Source: Pararge aegeria
Lineage: Eukaryota; Arthropoda; Insecta; Lepidoptera; Nymphalidae
Direction: 5' to 3'
Assembly: GCF_905163445.1 (NCBI RefSeq)
Contig: NC_053202.1
Span: 7,192,001 to 7,256,000, forward strand
Length of the DNA stretch: 64,000 nt
Positions 9,175 to 18,724 of the stretch are shown piece after piece; within the stretch, counting starts at the first letter, position 1; each line of letters opens with the position of its first letter. The notes beneath the pieces are model-generated. The model saw only the letters and a list, made by a program, of their open reading frames with translations, was not told the origin of the DNA and searched no databases. Both the position numbers and the translations under genes were made by a program.

Positions 9175-9536
9175 ACTTTTGGATTTTCCAACTATATTTG
9201 TATTTCTGTAGGTAATGAATACATACACGTTGTGACAAATTGACGTATTTTATATATTCTTTCATCAAAATCAAAAAGCTGAAATTCGGAGTCTATTTAG
9301 TATATCAAATGAAACTACGGCTATAACTTTTGAAAACATTTCTATTTTCGTTATGGCTAGGATATTTATTTATTTTATTTATTTAAACAACTTTATTGCA
9401 TAATAAAGGAAACACACACATATTATATTATATTATTATATATATTTAGATAACCAAATTAATGTTGAATATAATCGCTTGAACCGTTATTATTTAAAAA
9501 TTTAGTAATAGCATGCTTTGAATTACGTTGATATAC
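9175..9536. other. Unassigned AT-rich sequence
   Basis: No gene is seen. A stretch near 9365-9415 reads on the minus strand like a polyadenylation-signal-bearing 3' end (CAATAAAGTTGTTT), as in a retroposon tail, but no body can be matched. Confidence 0.35.
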
Positions 9537-9785
9537 CGTCATCATCTTCAACAGCCTATTAAAGTCCACAGCTGGACTAACGGCCTCTCCCAATGGAAGA
9601 TTTGCCCATAATCACCACACTGGGCAGGCGGGTTAGTGATCGTATTAGATGGTAGTAGTAGCACAGAGGACGCTGCTTCCCGCCTCTGTTATATTCCCTT
9701 AGTCGCCTCGTACGACACCCGCGGACCACCACCCGCGGGTGGTGACAACTGTATTTTCATCTGCCGTCACCACACTGCAAAAATA
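9537..9785 (-). mobile_element. Family K retroposon
   Basis: Minus-strand copy with CAT-type tail: ACAGCCTATTAAAGTCCACA, GCTGGACTAACGGCCTCTCC, GGTGGTGACAACTGTATTTT and ATCTGCCGTCACCAC. Related copies are at 20643-20830 and 49340-49567. The last is bounded by a 15-bp TSD, which supports retroposition. An 18-bp exact palindrome CACCACCCGCGGGTGGTG lies at about 9726-9743. Confidence 0.72.
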
Positions 9786-10249
9786 TTCCATATACCGAGT
9801 ATATATTCATAATGTTACACCGAAATGACACTACACCGAATAAAGCGTTTGATAAAAAAAGATACATCAAATTTAAATGAAGAGATGGAACCCATTTGGT
9901 TCATTTGCAAGCAAATTGTTTATTTTAAGTTTTTTTTTTAATTTTTTTTTCTGTATTATTAAATGTACGTGCAATAAAGTTTTACAAGCAAACAGAAATG
10001 GATGACACAACATTTCAAATCTTAGGCATCAAATTCACAACTTCCTTTTTATTCAGTCGCTTAAAAAATTTTAACGCGTTATCTTTGAAAGTAAAAGTAA
10101 TCTTAGATCGCTGATGTTTTTCAATTCCGCTGGGCCTCAAGTGAGCCGCGGCCGTAGAATTTTCGCGTGACGTGAAAAATGATATACCTCTCGAAATGTT
10201 TTGAGAAACTGGCGAAAAGTTATTTCAGATAAGAACATTTTGGCTAGGT
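9786..10249. other. Unassigned sequence
   Basis: No gene or known repeat is seen. There is a cluster of CACCGAAT-like words (about 9818-9842) and a GC-richer part near 10125-10165. Confidence 0.35.
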
Positions 10250-10335
10250 TAACGGTTAAGGAAAAAAAATACGCGTTACTTTGCGGAAATCCATGATATA
10301 TTATGAAAATGAATCTTAATTTTAATAACACAAAA
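10250..10335 (-). mobile_element. Family H fragment
   Basis: The short end of the family H foldback repeat: ACGCGTTACTTTGCGGAAAT, CCATGATATATTATGAAAAT and GAATCTTAATTTT. The minus strand gives the peptide-like string FIIYHGFPQSNAYF, close to the corresponding part of the 36.4 kb copy. It is probably repeat DNA, not protein. Confidence 0.6.
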
Positions 10336-10374
10336 AAAATTGTTTGAAAAAAATTACGAATCTTTTAAATCTTT

Positions 10375-10676
10375 TTCTTGTCTGGTGGGAGGCTTCAGAC
10401 GTGCCGCTAAGCGATTTATCGTCCCTGTACGATGTAGTGTATAAACCGAGTTTAATACAACTGCTATACTCCTAGCAAGTTAGCCCGTTACATCTCACTT
10501 ACTAGCCGGTGAGATTGCAGTCAATGGCTAACTTGTAATCCTACCGATTATGACGTGCCACTCGTATTAAGCGTATTAAGCGTTCCAGTACGTTGTCGCG
10601 TAGAAATCGATTAGGTGACGGTTTAACTCCTAACGGCCCGTTACCATCTTAGACGGTATCATCATTTACAAGCAGG
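10375..10676 (+). mobile_element. Two partial SINE D copies in tandem
   Basis: The first runs about 10375-10540: GTCTGGTGGGAGGCTTCAGA, CGTGCCGCTAAGCGATTTAT and GGTGAGATTGCAGTCAATGG. The second covers about 10545-10676: GACGTGCCACTCGTATTAAG, GTCGCGTAGAAATCGATTAG and CGTTACCATCTTAGACGG. Both lack the tRNA-like head. A short GCGTATTAAGCG duplication lies in the second. Confidence 0.72.
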
Positions 10677-11042
10677 AGAGATATCAACAGAAAAAAAAAA
10701 TCTTCCATCCGTCCGTCTGTGTCATTAAAGCAAAAATTTAGCACCGTAGAAGCCATTTACAGTTTTTTTTTAATTAAGACCGATTTTTAGCACCATCAAC
10801 CAAATACCACCACCTAAGTTTTAAATGTGAGCCACAAAAAAAAATTTGCGCCACTAGCTTGGATCTTTTTAAATAATATTAAAAATATTATGAGGTTTAA
10901 TTAAAGGTATTTAATTTTTTTTTTAACGAAATCACAACGAATTGTGGAATAAATGGTATACCTACTACCTTAATAAATATTGTATCACTCTTCACTACTC
11001 ACTCTTGGCACTAACCTGTTCTCTTGTTGTCCTATCTACAAA
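10677..11042. other. Unassigned AT-rich sequence
   Basis: Poly-A and poly-T runs; TTTAGCACCGTAG and TTTTTAGCACCATC near 10738 and 10785 suggest a short degraded direct repeat. No gene is seen. Confidence 0.35.
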
Positions 11043-11176
11043 GGTTGCCTGTAAGAGATTACTTGCAGCAATAAGGCCGCCTTTGCATGTATACATTGTG
11101 TACTGTATACTCCTTACTGTTTCTTTTCCTGTATGTTATACGTGCAATAAAGTGTTTCTTCTTCTTCTTCTTCTTG
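11043..11176 (+). mobile_element. Family C mini-retroposon
   Basis: It begins GGTTGCCTGTAAGAGATTAC, passes AATAAGGCCGCCTTTGCATG, and ends with a polyadenylation signal (GCAATAAAGTG) and a CTT repeat. Copies at 22491, 42177 (minus), 45223 and 63726 start at the same base. The element is roughly 105-135 bp and has no coding capacity and no obvious tRNA promoter boxes. Confidence 0.75.
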
Positions 11177-11284
11177 TATCAACTAATCTCGAATACGTTA
11201 TGCTACAACTAGATTCCAGCCATGAAAAAATATAAAACCACTACTACAAAATTTCATAGAACATGTGGCTGAATCCCGATAAAC

Positions 11285-11520
11285 TGCGTTACACTTTCAA
11301 TTCAAAGACGAGCGGTGGTCACACATAGTTACCAATTGGTACCCACGAGACTCTAAGCGCAGGACGACCATTATGAAGTTGGTCTGATGATACAATGCAA
11401 ATAGCAGGAAAAACATGGGCATGAGCAGCTATGAATAGAAAGTCCTGGCTAATCATGGAGGAGTTTTTTACTGCCAAAGGCGGACCATACAAGAAATATT
11501 GAATCGAATATAGTATTATG
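11285..11520 (+). pseudogene. Degraded C-terminal fragment of a LINE polyprotein
   Basis: Translation with frame breaks gives strings of a LINE C-terminus: RDSKRRTTIMKL, then DTMQIAGKTW, then AAMNRKSWLIMEEFFTAKGG and PYKKY before a stop. The layout matches the trp/arg-rich end of RTE- or CR1-type polyproteins, but it is a different family from the RTE copies here. At least one in-frame stop is present. Confidence 0.55.
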
Positions 11521-11575
11521 TAAAACTAGCCTAAACAGTTTATTTTATTTAAAATTAAATAAAATAAACAAATAA

Positions 11576-11835
11576 ATATACTACGACAATACAAACATTG
11601 CCATCTAGCCCCAAAGTAAGCGTAGCTAGTTATGGGTGTTATGGGTACTGAGATAGCTAATGAATATTTTTTTTATGAATATAATACACATAAATACTTA
11701 TAATATACAGATAAACACCCGGACACTGAAAAACATTCATGTTCATCACACAATCATCCAGTTGTGGGAATCGAACCCACGAACTTGGACTCACAAAGCA
11801 GGGTCGCTGCCCACTGCGCCACTCGGCCGTCATTA
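11576..11835 (-). mobile_element. SINE family A, full-length copy
   Basis: It reads on the minus strand from the tRNA-like head (GACGGCCGAGTGGCGCAGTG, box B near 11764-11776 as GGGTTCGATTCCC) to the tail GATGGCAATGTTTGTATTGT next to a TTTATT-rich edge. It has the family body with ATGTTTTTCAGTGTCCGGG. A short duplication TTATGGGTG/TTATGGGTA lies near 11630-11645. Confidence 0.9.
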
Positions 11836-12004
11836 TATATAAACCGCAGTATTCCTTACAATTAAGCTATTATTATTTATAGCTATTTTTTTTCTATCAT
11901 TTATTATTTTTCATTTTTTTTTAAATTATTAACAATGCTGAAAAATAAATTAAAAAACACTATTAAAATTTATTAAAAAAAAAAAAAACTTCCACCCTCC
12001 GCTT
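11836..12004. other. AT-rich linker
   Basis: A and T runs only. No feature is recognised. Confidence 0.4.
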
Positions 12005-12158
12005 GCAGGGCTTTTGAAGGCCCAAGCAACCGGTGGTCAGGGCTCCAGAGTGAGGAATCTCCTCACAATACGCGCCGTTTCAAGGACTACCTTCGGTATC
12101 CGACCCTTGATCCAACAACCAAGCGAAAGCTTCTTAAGATGTTGGTAGAAGCTTTTTA
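12005..12158 (-). pseudogene. LINE C-terminal fragment (R1-like, tentative)
   Basis: The minus strand has a frame reading KGRIPKVVLETARIVRRF and LTLEP before an in-frame stop, then a GC-rich region. Strings of this type occur near the C-terminus of R1-clade LINE polyproteins, to my knowledge. The fragment is GC-rich compared with its surroundings. The family call is tentative. Confidence 0.4.
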
Positions 12159-12261
12159 TAGCTATTATTGTTTGTTCTGTTAATGTACAATAAACTCGTT
12201 CATGTGAAGAGGAGAGCTCTGATGACTATAATCAGAGTATAATATATTATATTAGCTTATA

Positions 12262-12580
12262 GAAAAGTTATATTATGGTACTAAGGACTAAAGTCAACGA
12301 TAAAAATGCTTGGGTGTAAATTATTCCTCTAACCAGGTTGCTTCTTTAATAGTTTTATATGACAATGTGAGATGGTGATGGTGAAAAATTAACATCCGTC
12401 TAAGTTTGTTGTGGGCTTCTTCTTAGACCAGGGCGCGTTTGGAACCCTCGTAGCTTTAGTTTTAAGTTGACGGATTTAGTTATCGCCATCAACTCAATTC
12501 TATGTCATATTTTACATGTAAATTACGCATCAAAAGTGCCATCTATGTTACTTTAAGAAATATTTGACTTTATACTTAGT
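12262..12580 (+). mobile_element. Family B repeat
   Basis: Closely related to 5626-5945: GGACTAAAGTCAACGATAAA, GCTTGGGTGTAAATTATTCC, TCTAAGTTTGTTGTGGGC, AGACCAGGGCGCGTTTGG and CATCAAAAGTGCCATCTATG. It shares the upstream word AGCTTATAGAAAAGT with the 26.1 kb copy. Confidence 0.87.
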
Positions 12581-12927
12581 TTGGGCATCAGAACAGATCA
12601 ATAATTTTTTTTAATTTTGGTTTATAATCTACGGGGATTCCTATGAACACATCAACATCATTAGGCATTCGACTAAAGCGATTAGGTTTAGTGAAAACGG
12701 CAATTAATATTACAATGGCATGTTTTATGGCATGTCTGAGGGATACGAAATATGGGTATGGACAGGTGCATTGGCCTCCTTACTATAAGACTGTCCCTGA
12801 TGCCGACCTTGTCAGTGTATCCCGAAATAATCTGTCTCCACATATAAATCCAACATGGCTCATCGCCAAACAGAAGTGACATATAAACATGGAACAGTTT
12901 CGGAGTAAATACACGAAAAGTCTGCCA
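12581..12927. other. Unassigned sequence with a 78-codon frame
   Basis: A plus-strand frame runs 12643-12879 and an overlapping minus frame 12688-12882. Neither shows a recognisable domain, a signal peptide or a splice context that I would trust. It could be a fragment of a transposon or chance. Confidence 0.3.
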
Positions 12928-13010
12928 GCCTCGGTGGTCTAGTGGTTAATTTGTTCATTCGGAGTTCATTCGGTATAAATTCCTGGGATACATTCGTGGC
13001 TGGAGCCAAT
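12928..13010 (+). mobile_element. tRNA-like SINE head, unassigned family
   Basis: GCCTCGGTGGTCTAGTGGTT is a good box-A-like tRNA segment, followed about 40 bases later by a weak box-B-like TATAAATTCCTGGGA. The rest of a SINE is not found, because the sequence passes directly into a Helitron-like fragment. Confidence 0.5.
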
Positions 13011-13011
13011 A

Positions 13012-13212
13012 ATCCTACTAATATCAGTAGGATGTAAAAGTGTGGATGTTTGTTACTCAATCACGCAAAAATGGCTGAAAGGATTTGGATGAAATTTGGC
13101 ATACATGTAACCTTTGACATGGATAAGAACATAGGCTACCTTTTATTCCGATTCCTTTAGTTGTTGCCGAGGGAGAAATGAAAATTGTTTACAATTTAAG
13201 CCGCGGGCAGAC
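13012..13212 (+). mobile_element. Helitron-type element, degenerate
   Basis: It begins CTACTAATATCAGTAGGATG. It contains the characteristic stretches ATTTGGATGAAATTTGGCAT and CATAGGCTACCTTTTATTCC and ends GCCGCGGGCAGACAGACGC. The exact CTRR end is not found. Confidence 0.6.
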
Positions 13213-13483
13213 AGACGCAATATAGCCCCAAAATAAGCGTAACTTGTGTTACGGGTACTAAGATGACTGATGAATATTTTTATGTATAATAAATATATAA
13301 AGTATTTATGTATAATAATAAAATTTTAAAGTATTTATGTAATACTTTATAATTTACAGATAAACACCCAGACATTGAAAAACATTCATGTTTATCACAC
13401 AAACATCATCCAGTTGTGGGAATCGAACCCCCCGCCTTGTAATCAGAAAGCAGGGTTCCTGCCCACTGAGAAACGGCCGTCCA
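13213..13483 (-). mobile_element. SINE family A
   Basis: Tail near 13213 (TAGCCCCAAAATAAGCGTAA), head at 13483 (GACGGCCGTTTCTCAGTGGG). A 30-40 bp AT-rich segment is duplicated in the middle (AAAGTATTTATGTAATA near 13300 and 13335). Box A is damaged. Confidence 0.85.
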
Positions 13484-13857
13484 AAATAGTTAAAAAGGTA
13501 TTAGGTTTTTCTATCGAAAAATTCGCAGTACTTTACCCGGGGTTAGGAAATTAAATTTGCGTTGTCCACCCACGTTTGCCTACCATGCTTTGTAGAGCAC
13601 GGGAAACGCTGGTGTAAATAATTAAAAAAATGCTAATATTTCACCTACAGTTCTACACTTTATCAACACGTAAAGGTTCGATCTTAGAAAGCTGACGGTC
13701 AAACTAAATTTAGTTCCTGAGCACACTCTCTGAAATACATCTTGTATTGTAGAACACCGATATAAATGGTAATGTTTCAAAGTTCTAAAATCTGCATTGC
13801 CTATTATTATTATAAATATAATAATTTAAACGTATTTGAAATTTTTTTTAGTTTTAT
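13484..13857. other. Unassigned sequence
   Basis: No gene or recognised repeat is seen. The stretch GTTGTCCACCCACGTTTGCC near 13562 is locally GC-richer. Confidence 0.35.
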
Positions 13858-14030
13858 AAAGGCAAAAAGTGTGTTTGTTTGTACTGCTTAGCTCACTATG
13901 CAAACAAACGACTCGATTTTTGACAGAGTTAGTTGAAAGGACGTAGAGTACCACTACTTTGAGTACTTTGTATCCCAGGAAAGCAAGCGGTTCCCACGGG
14001 ATTTGTAAATAACCACAGCTATTGAATATT
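13858..14030 (+). mobile_element. Helitron-like fragment
   Basis: AAAGTGTGTTTGTTTGTACT, then GACAGAGTTAGTTGAAAGGA and TTGTATCCCAGGAAAGCAAG and CGGTTCCCACGGGATTTGTA, follow the order seen at 57840-57990. Neither terminus is intact. Confidence 0.5.
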
Positions 14031-14125
14031 GTATTATTCATCAATACACTTTTATTATTTTATATTAAGAAGAATGAATCCTAAAACTTTTTTCATGTGA
14101 TTTTTAACAACAGATTTATGTTCAA

Positions 14126-14550
14126 CTAGCTGTTTCCCGCGACTTCGTCTGCGTTTGATTTCGTTTTTTGATGTGGCATTAAATTTAGTTGTAGAAGTAT
14201 TCAGTATCGCTAAGCCTTAAATGAGGGGTTTGCTGCTGTCCGCTGAGGAGTTCTGTCCTCTATCTCCAATCACAGTTTGGACAAAATTAAACACATACTC
14301 GTATTATAACCTCTATAGTACAAAAATAATTATTTAAATGGGTTATAATTTGTTGGAGTTATGATGTAAAATCGTCAAACACTCTACCCCTCTCCCAAAG
14401 GAACCGACCTTAATGTCGGGATAAAAGTATCCTATATTACTTCTAACACTCCCAAAAATATGTGTACAAAGTTTCATGAGGATCGGTTAAGTAGTTTTTG
14501 CGTGAAAGCGTAACAAACAAACTTACATTCACATTTATAATATTAGTAGA
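14126..14550 (-). mobile_element. Helitron-type element
   Basis: Minus orientation. The 3' end is CTAG (14126-14129) preceded in element sense by GACGAAGTCGCGGGAAAC, and the 5' end is near 14550 with TCTACTAATATTATAAATG. It shares long blocks with 19262-19700, such as the internal GAGGACAGAACTCCTCAGC and GTTTCATGAGGATCGGTTAA. It has no coding capacity. It abuts a GGGATA-type microsatellite (14549-14577). Confidence 0.82.
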
Positions 14551-14577
14551 GATAGAGATAGGGATAGGGATAGGGAT
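14549..14577. repeat. GATAGA/GGGATA microsatellite
   Basis: AGATAGAGATAGGGATAGGG followed by ATAGGGATT, directly at the 5' border of the neighbouring Helitron. Confidence 0.9.
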
Positions 14578-15035
14578 TATTATGGCAGCGTAAGTGTGTG
14601 TAGTAGGGACATGTAGATTAAATATTATCTAATTAAATGAGTATATCTTCTTTTTCATAGTAAAGAGACTTTTCAGTCGAATACCTCTTTTATATCGCAG
14701 TAAATAAAACTCTTCAGCTCCACTTTTACTGTTTTATGACTCGAATTATTTTATATTAATAAGAATGAATCACTAAACTTTAAAATCTACCAACAAAACG
14801 GAGAAGTTTAAACTTTCCTTTTCTACTCGTTTTGTTAAAGTTAGAAACTTTTCTGCAGACAAAGTTCCGCCCGGACTTGGAAACTTCGAAGTTTGACGTG
14901 CAGTTTAAGACTTCTGGTATTCTTCGATGTTCTTCCACACAAATTAAACAGCTAATATAAGCACAGATACTAAAGCTTATCTCAGATTGCCGCAAGCATC
15001 AATTCCAGCTACACCTCTTTGTTTTTGCTACGGGG
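14578..15035. other. Unassigned sequence
   Basis: A 71-codon minus frame is present without any recognisable motif. The word TTATTTTATATTAATAAGAATGAATC (about 14748-14772) nearly repeats 14054-14080, so a short direct repeat spans the Helitron and its flank. Confidence 0.35.
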
Positions 15036-15115
15036 GTTAAAAACAGATAGCGGTGATAGCGTAGCAACCTCTCTTTGGGAAAGAGTTCGAACTTTGATCA
15101 ACGGCACGTACCTAC
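15036..15115 (+). mobile_element. tRNA-like SINE head fragment
   Basis: AGCGGTGATAGCGTAGCAAC and, about 35 bases on, GAGTTCGAACTTTGATCA resemble a box A/box B pair. No SINE body follows. Confidence 0.45.
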
Positions 15116-15555
15116 GTTAGTCCAGACTTTTTAAACTCAAAATTATTATATAATTTATTATGTGGTTGCGAACATTTTTGAAAAAACGATTGTTGCCCCG
15201 CTGTGCCTGTCTTGCTTCGTAAACTGCGATAGAGACAGCTTTAGCTCAGACTGATTTTAGCATTAAAAATTTGACGAGATCCACGTTTTAAGTATGTATT
15301 CCCCTGTTTTCTCATCCTTAACTGAGCGGATACAATAATTTTTAATATAAAACTTTTAAGAAAGATTGCGACTAGGTTTCTCTTTCTTTCGTGTTGTTTC
15401 TTTTACTCTTTTTATTTGTCTTTGTGTCTTCTGAACATCGCGGGAAAAGGGTAATTTATTGATCATTTTAGAGGGTCAGATTTTCTAGACAATTCATCTT
15501 TTCAAGAAAAATAAAAGATAGCGATATATCTACACTAGACATAAAATATACTTGA
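15116..15555. other. Unassigned sequence
   Basis: No gene or repeat family is recognised. Confidence 0.35.
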
Positions 15556-15800
15556 AAAGTTGCTGTTGGAGCAATTGCTGAGATTTCTTCTCGGTAGAAA
15601 AACTATTTTCTGCATTTGTTTTTATACTACTATATTCGAAGCGATAAGGCCGCCAAATTGTATGATTTACTTTATTGTTTTATGTACTTTTTGTGATGCA
15701 CGATAAAAGTATATTCATAAATTAGAATCTGCTTTTGGAACCGGTGGTGACATCACTAAAAACTAACGGACTTGACATTTCAGAAGCACTTATATTATCT
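15556..15800 (+). mobile_element. Family I repeat interrupted by a family C copy
   Basis: The outer repeat reads CTGTTGGAGCAATTGCTGAG and TTCTTCTCGGTAGAA, then resumes with TTAGAATCTGCTTTTGGAAC and CGGTGGTGACATCACTAAAA. Between them (about 15603-15722) is a degraded family C copy: GCGATAAGGCCGCCAAATTG to GCACGATAAAAG. The TAGAA word is repeated on both sides as a possible short TSD. Confidence 0.65.
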
Positions 15801-16385
15801 TCTTGAGTCCTAATGACCAAATTAATCTGGTCTAATGCGAAGCTGTCACAGAAAATACTCGTAAGTACCGCAGTATAATGAAATATCTGGTCCATGTTGA
15901 ACGAGCCTATTTCAAAGTTATTTTAAACTTAAAACAAAAAAAAGTAGAAGAGGAAGCTAAATAACTTTGTCCACTTTCAAATCGTACAATTTGGCTCGCG
16001 CCCGATGTTCCTTCCCCGTTGCTCGAATGCCAGAAGCCCGAAGCATCCAGACGAGCATTGCATAGTGACGTCAAAATGGCCGCCCATAGTCATTTGGCAA
16101 TGCGTGCAGCCGTTTAGATACGATTATGATATCCGAATACTCATTGAAATGTGTATTTTGATACAATATAATGAGACAGCTCGAGTTAGACTGCCTTTAC
16201 ACTATACTGTGCGAGGTATTTGAGCGATACAAGGATGCAATATTGTTCTGAAACATTACTTTTTTCACCATAATTAAAAAAACACAAACTGCATAGATAA
16301 CAGCGTATATAACACTTAATGTACCTACGGACGGATTTAATATTATTTATTAACTAAAACATTTTTGCGACGGTTTTATTCTAAA
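15801..16385. other. Unassigned sequence with a GC-richer block
   Basis: The block 15990-16110 is GC-richer than its surroundings. It contains TGACGTCA (a CRE-type palindrome) at about 16067 followed at once by AAATGGCCGCCC. I see no repeat match. It might be a promoter or other conserved host element, but no adjoining open frame or TATA box supports this. Confidence 0.3.
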
Positions 16386-16581
16386 CTAGCGGACCCCCGC
16401 GACTTCGTCAGCGTATGAGTCAATCGAGAAGCTGGTATATATATCTAATGGTGAAATCATAATCATCGTGGGTAGCTATGTACCTACTATTATTTTACGT
16501 GGTATTTTAATTGATACATACATACAAACATACATCCATACATCCATCCTCACAATCTTTCGATTTATAATATTAGTAGGA
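16386..16581 (-). mobile_element. Short Helitron-type element
   Basis: 3' end CTAG at 16386-16389 with GACGAAGTCGCGGGGGTCC in element sense. The 5' end TCCTACTAATATTATAAATC lies at about 16562-16581. It has an internal CATACATC-type short repeat. About 196 bp. Confidence 0.75.
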
Positions 16582-17320
16582 TGGTACGCATGCATTCGAT
16601 CGCTGTCCCATACGCCTTGCGACTGACAGTTATTTGTGAAGAGTTATGTTCTTTATCTCCGACAATATTTATCAGATCATTATTAAAATAAGACCATACA
16701 TGCTTGATAGTATACACTTTTAAATAAAACAAGAATGATTAAAATCGGTGCAAATTTAACAGAGATATTAAGTAAAATTGATAAGAGTTCTCATCCCATT
16801 TCCCGGAGGAAACTTATTATTTATCGAAATAAAAAGTAGCCTATATGTTGACCCGGAATATCAACTACCATTCTACCAAGTTTTATATGAATCCGTTCAG
16901 TAGTTTTTCGACGAGTTGGTTGTCAGCGCGAACTTTGGAAGACCCTCAAAAAGAATAAAGTTGCTTATCTAGGGCATGTGCTTCGGCATGATAGATACAG
17001 GCTACTGCAACTGATAATGATGGGCAAAGTTGCTGGAAAGAGACGCATCGGTCGCAAGAGGAAGTCTTGGTTGCGCAATATAAGGGAGTGGACTGGGATC
17101 GCGAGTGCCGCCCAGCTGTTTAGCCTCGCGAGAGAAAAGGAAAAGTATCAAAAACTGACGGCCAACCTTCACTAGTTGGAGAGGCACCTAAAGAAGAAGA
17201 AGAAGTTTTTCGTGATGCCCGTACAGACAGACAGACAGCCAAAAATTAAATAAAAATCTGTTTTGGACTCAGTATCGATTATAGAGCATCCCCGGTCAAA
17301 ATTTTCAAAATATATTAAAT
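16582..17320 (-). mobile_element. Helitron-like repeat interrupted by a LINE
   Basis: Outer blocks include AAAAAGTAGCCTATATGTTG, TATGAATCCGTTCAGTAG and, after the insertion, TGATGCCCGTACAGACAG and TGGACTCAGTATCGATTATA. The last two recur at 32395-32610. The continuous reading ...CAGTAGTTTTTCG|TGATGCCCG is restored by removing 16911-17212. Confidence 0.6.
16911..17203 (+). mobile_element. 5'-truncated LINE with 9-bp TSD
   Basis: The insertion is flanked by AGTTTTTCG at 16902-16910 and 17204-17212. It encodes the end of a LINE polyprotein: an open frame from about 16927 reads KVAYLGHVLRHDRYRLLQL, then GKRRIGRKRKSWLRNIREWT, and stops at 17175. The 3' end is an AAGAAG repeat. The basic GR-K-SWLRNIR-W block followed by a short acidic tail is typical of LINE C-termini. 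This family differs from the RTE copies in the window. Confidence 0.85.
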
Positions 17321-17364
17321 GTACAGTTACAGTTTAATTTTAAGTATAGATTTTGATTTTCTGC

Positions 17365-17441
17365 TTATCAGATAAGTAAATGCTGAGAGAACATTTTAAA
17401 TATTATTTAAAATGTTTTCTCAGCATTTACTTATCTGATAA
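17365..17441. repeat. 77-bp palindrome with one mismatch
   Basis: Arms 17365-17402 and 17404-17441 (38 bp each) are reverse complements with a single mismatch (GAGAGAAC against GTTTTCTC) around one base. The outer end reads TTATCAGATAAG, itself palindromic. Size and architecture equal the palindrome at 667-743, but the sequences are unrelated. Confidence 0.95.
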
Positions 17442-17826
17442 TTAAAATTGTAAAAATTAGTTTTTTGTTTGGGAGGTTTATTTTTTCGTGTATGGGGGCG
17501 GATTAAAATGTGCAAATTGTGTGAATTCGTGTGCCTTTAATCACACTGGCAACCAAGCCCTTGAGAACGGGACACAACAATGCTGCTTGGCGGCCGAAAT
17601 AAGCATAGTGGTAGGTTCCTCTCCGGAGGAAGTCCAAAAAGCACTAATACCACTAACTCGTGCAGCTTAAGTGGGAATGCACCTTTAAATTAATAAGCTT
17701 TCTGAGTATATGTCTGATTTGTAGCATCGAAGCTCTAAATAATCATTGAACTAATATTATTGTTCTGTGTGGTATATTTACTATGATCAATGGGCTTTGC
17801 TTTCCATTCATTTTGCATTGCATTTT
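17442..17826. other. Degraded repeat fragment and unassigned sequence
   Basis: The stretch ATCACACTGGCAACCAAGCC, GAACGGGACACAACAATGCT and TGGCGGCCGAAATAAG (about 17535-17605) reads like part of a widespread insect retroposon. No copy complete enough to define it is in the window. The rest is unassigned. Confidence 0.4.
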
Positions 17827-17900
17827 GATGGCCGATTGACACAGTAGGCAGTGGCCCTGCTTTCTGAGACCCCAAGGCTTTGGGTTCGTTTCCTGCAACT
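17827..17900 (+). mobile_element. SINE family A head, 3'-truncated
   Basis: GATGGCCGATTGACACAGTA and the box-B-like TTTGGGTTCGTTTCC are followed by CAACTGGAAAATG. The sequence then switches to family H, so only the tRNA-like head remains. Confidence 0.75.
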
Positions 17901-18195
17901 GGAAAATGTTTATATTGGATAGAAGAACATGGTATATTATAAAAAATAAGCGTAATTTGCTTAACAATGAATAATTGTTAACAATTAATAATTGTTAACA
18001 ATTAATCATTGTAGAGTCAACATGTCCTCAGCGTGCTCCGGTTTCGGAGCGAAATGTGGGTAGCGGGTACATTGCCGAAGATCTGTTTGGTGTGGAGAAT
18101 AAGGATTGAGGAAATTATAAATTACACCATAAAGATTCTCCTGCTCTTCGCGGAGATACAAATTAAGGTTAATTTTCATAATATAAATGTGTGTG
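17901..18195 (+). mobile_element. Family H foldback repeat, partial
   Basis: Left part AGAAGAACATGGTATATTAT and TAAGCGTAATTTGCT, then AT-rich palindromes (AATTGTTAACAATT twice within 17961-18004). The body follows with GTCAACATGTCCTCAGCG, CTCCGGTTTCGGAGCGAAAT, GAAGATCTGTTTGGTGTGGA and the right arm TAAATTACACCATAAAGATT. The left arm complementary to the right is missing, unlike the 36.4 kb copy. Confidence 0.72.
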
Positions 18196-18724
18196 TGACG
18201 AATGTGATTTTTTGTATTGCTGGGTGTTTATCGGTCATCTGTCATCAGTCATCGGAGTGCCGTCACCACTCGGCACAACAATCTGCAAAGTTTAAATATA
18301 ATAGTTCAAAAAGAAATGAATGTAGGTATGGGAAAGTTATGCGCATTACAAATTGTACGTAAACGAATTTGCGGTCAACTGCTAGTCATAAATACGTATA
18401 AATATATCTCTCAATCATAAGTTTTCAATAATCACTTTATAAATTTTTATTTAAATTCGCAGTCGCAGTCAAAATCTTTCACGGTCTATCGGAAATACAA
18501 ATAAGCGTTAACATAAATACAAGTTCATTGTTACTTTAATAGCATCATAAATATACTATGTTAACATGGAATTTTGACTGTCACTTTCACGCGCGTCATC
18601 GTCTCGTACAGTGACAGCTGTCATGGCATTAAAACTTTGGTAGGAGTTTTGTTACGTATACCAGACTCGTCTGTTTAATTAGCATAGCAATTAGTTACGT
18701 TATGTTTGTTTTTGTACGAGTTTG
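18196..18724. other. Unassigned sequence
   Basis: No recognised repeat. The frame 18033-18362 begins inside family H and simply runs on, so it is not a gene. A short GTCATCTGTCATCAGTCATC repeat is at 18233-18252. Confidence 0.4.

Noticed and set aside
12643..12882. Overlapping frames of 78 and 64 codons as a possible exon
   Set aside because: No recognisable domain, no convincing splice sites and no conservation evidence. They are kept only as unassigned sequence.
16978..17175. 65-codon frame as a small basic host protein
   Set aside because: It is the end of a LINE polyprotein with TSD and AAGAAG tail.
18033..18362. 109-codon frame as a host gene
   Set aside because: It starts inside the family H repeat and runs into unrelated sequence. 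The related frames at 36531 and 45929 share only the repeat part.
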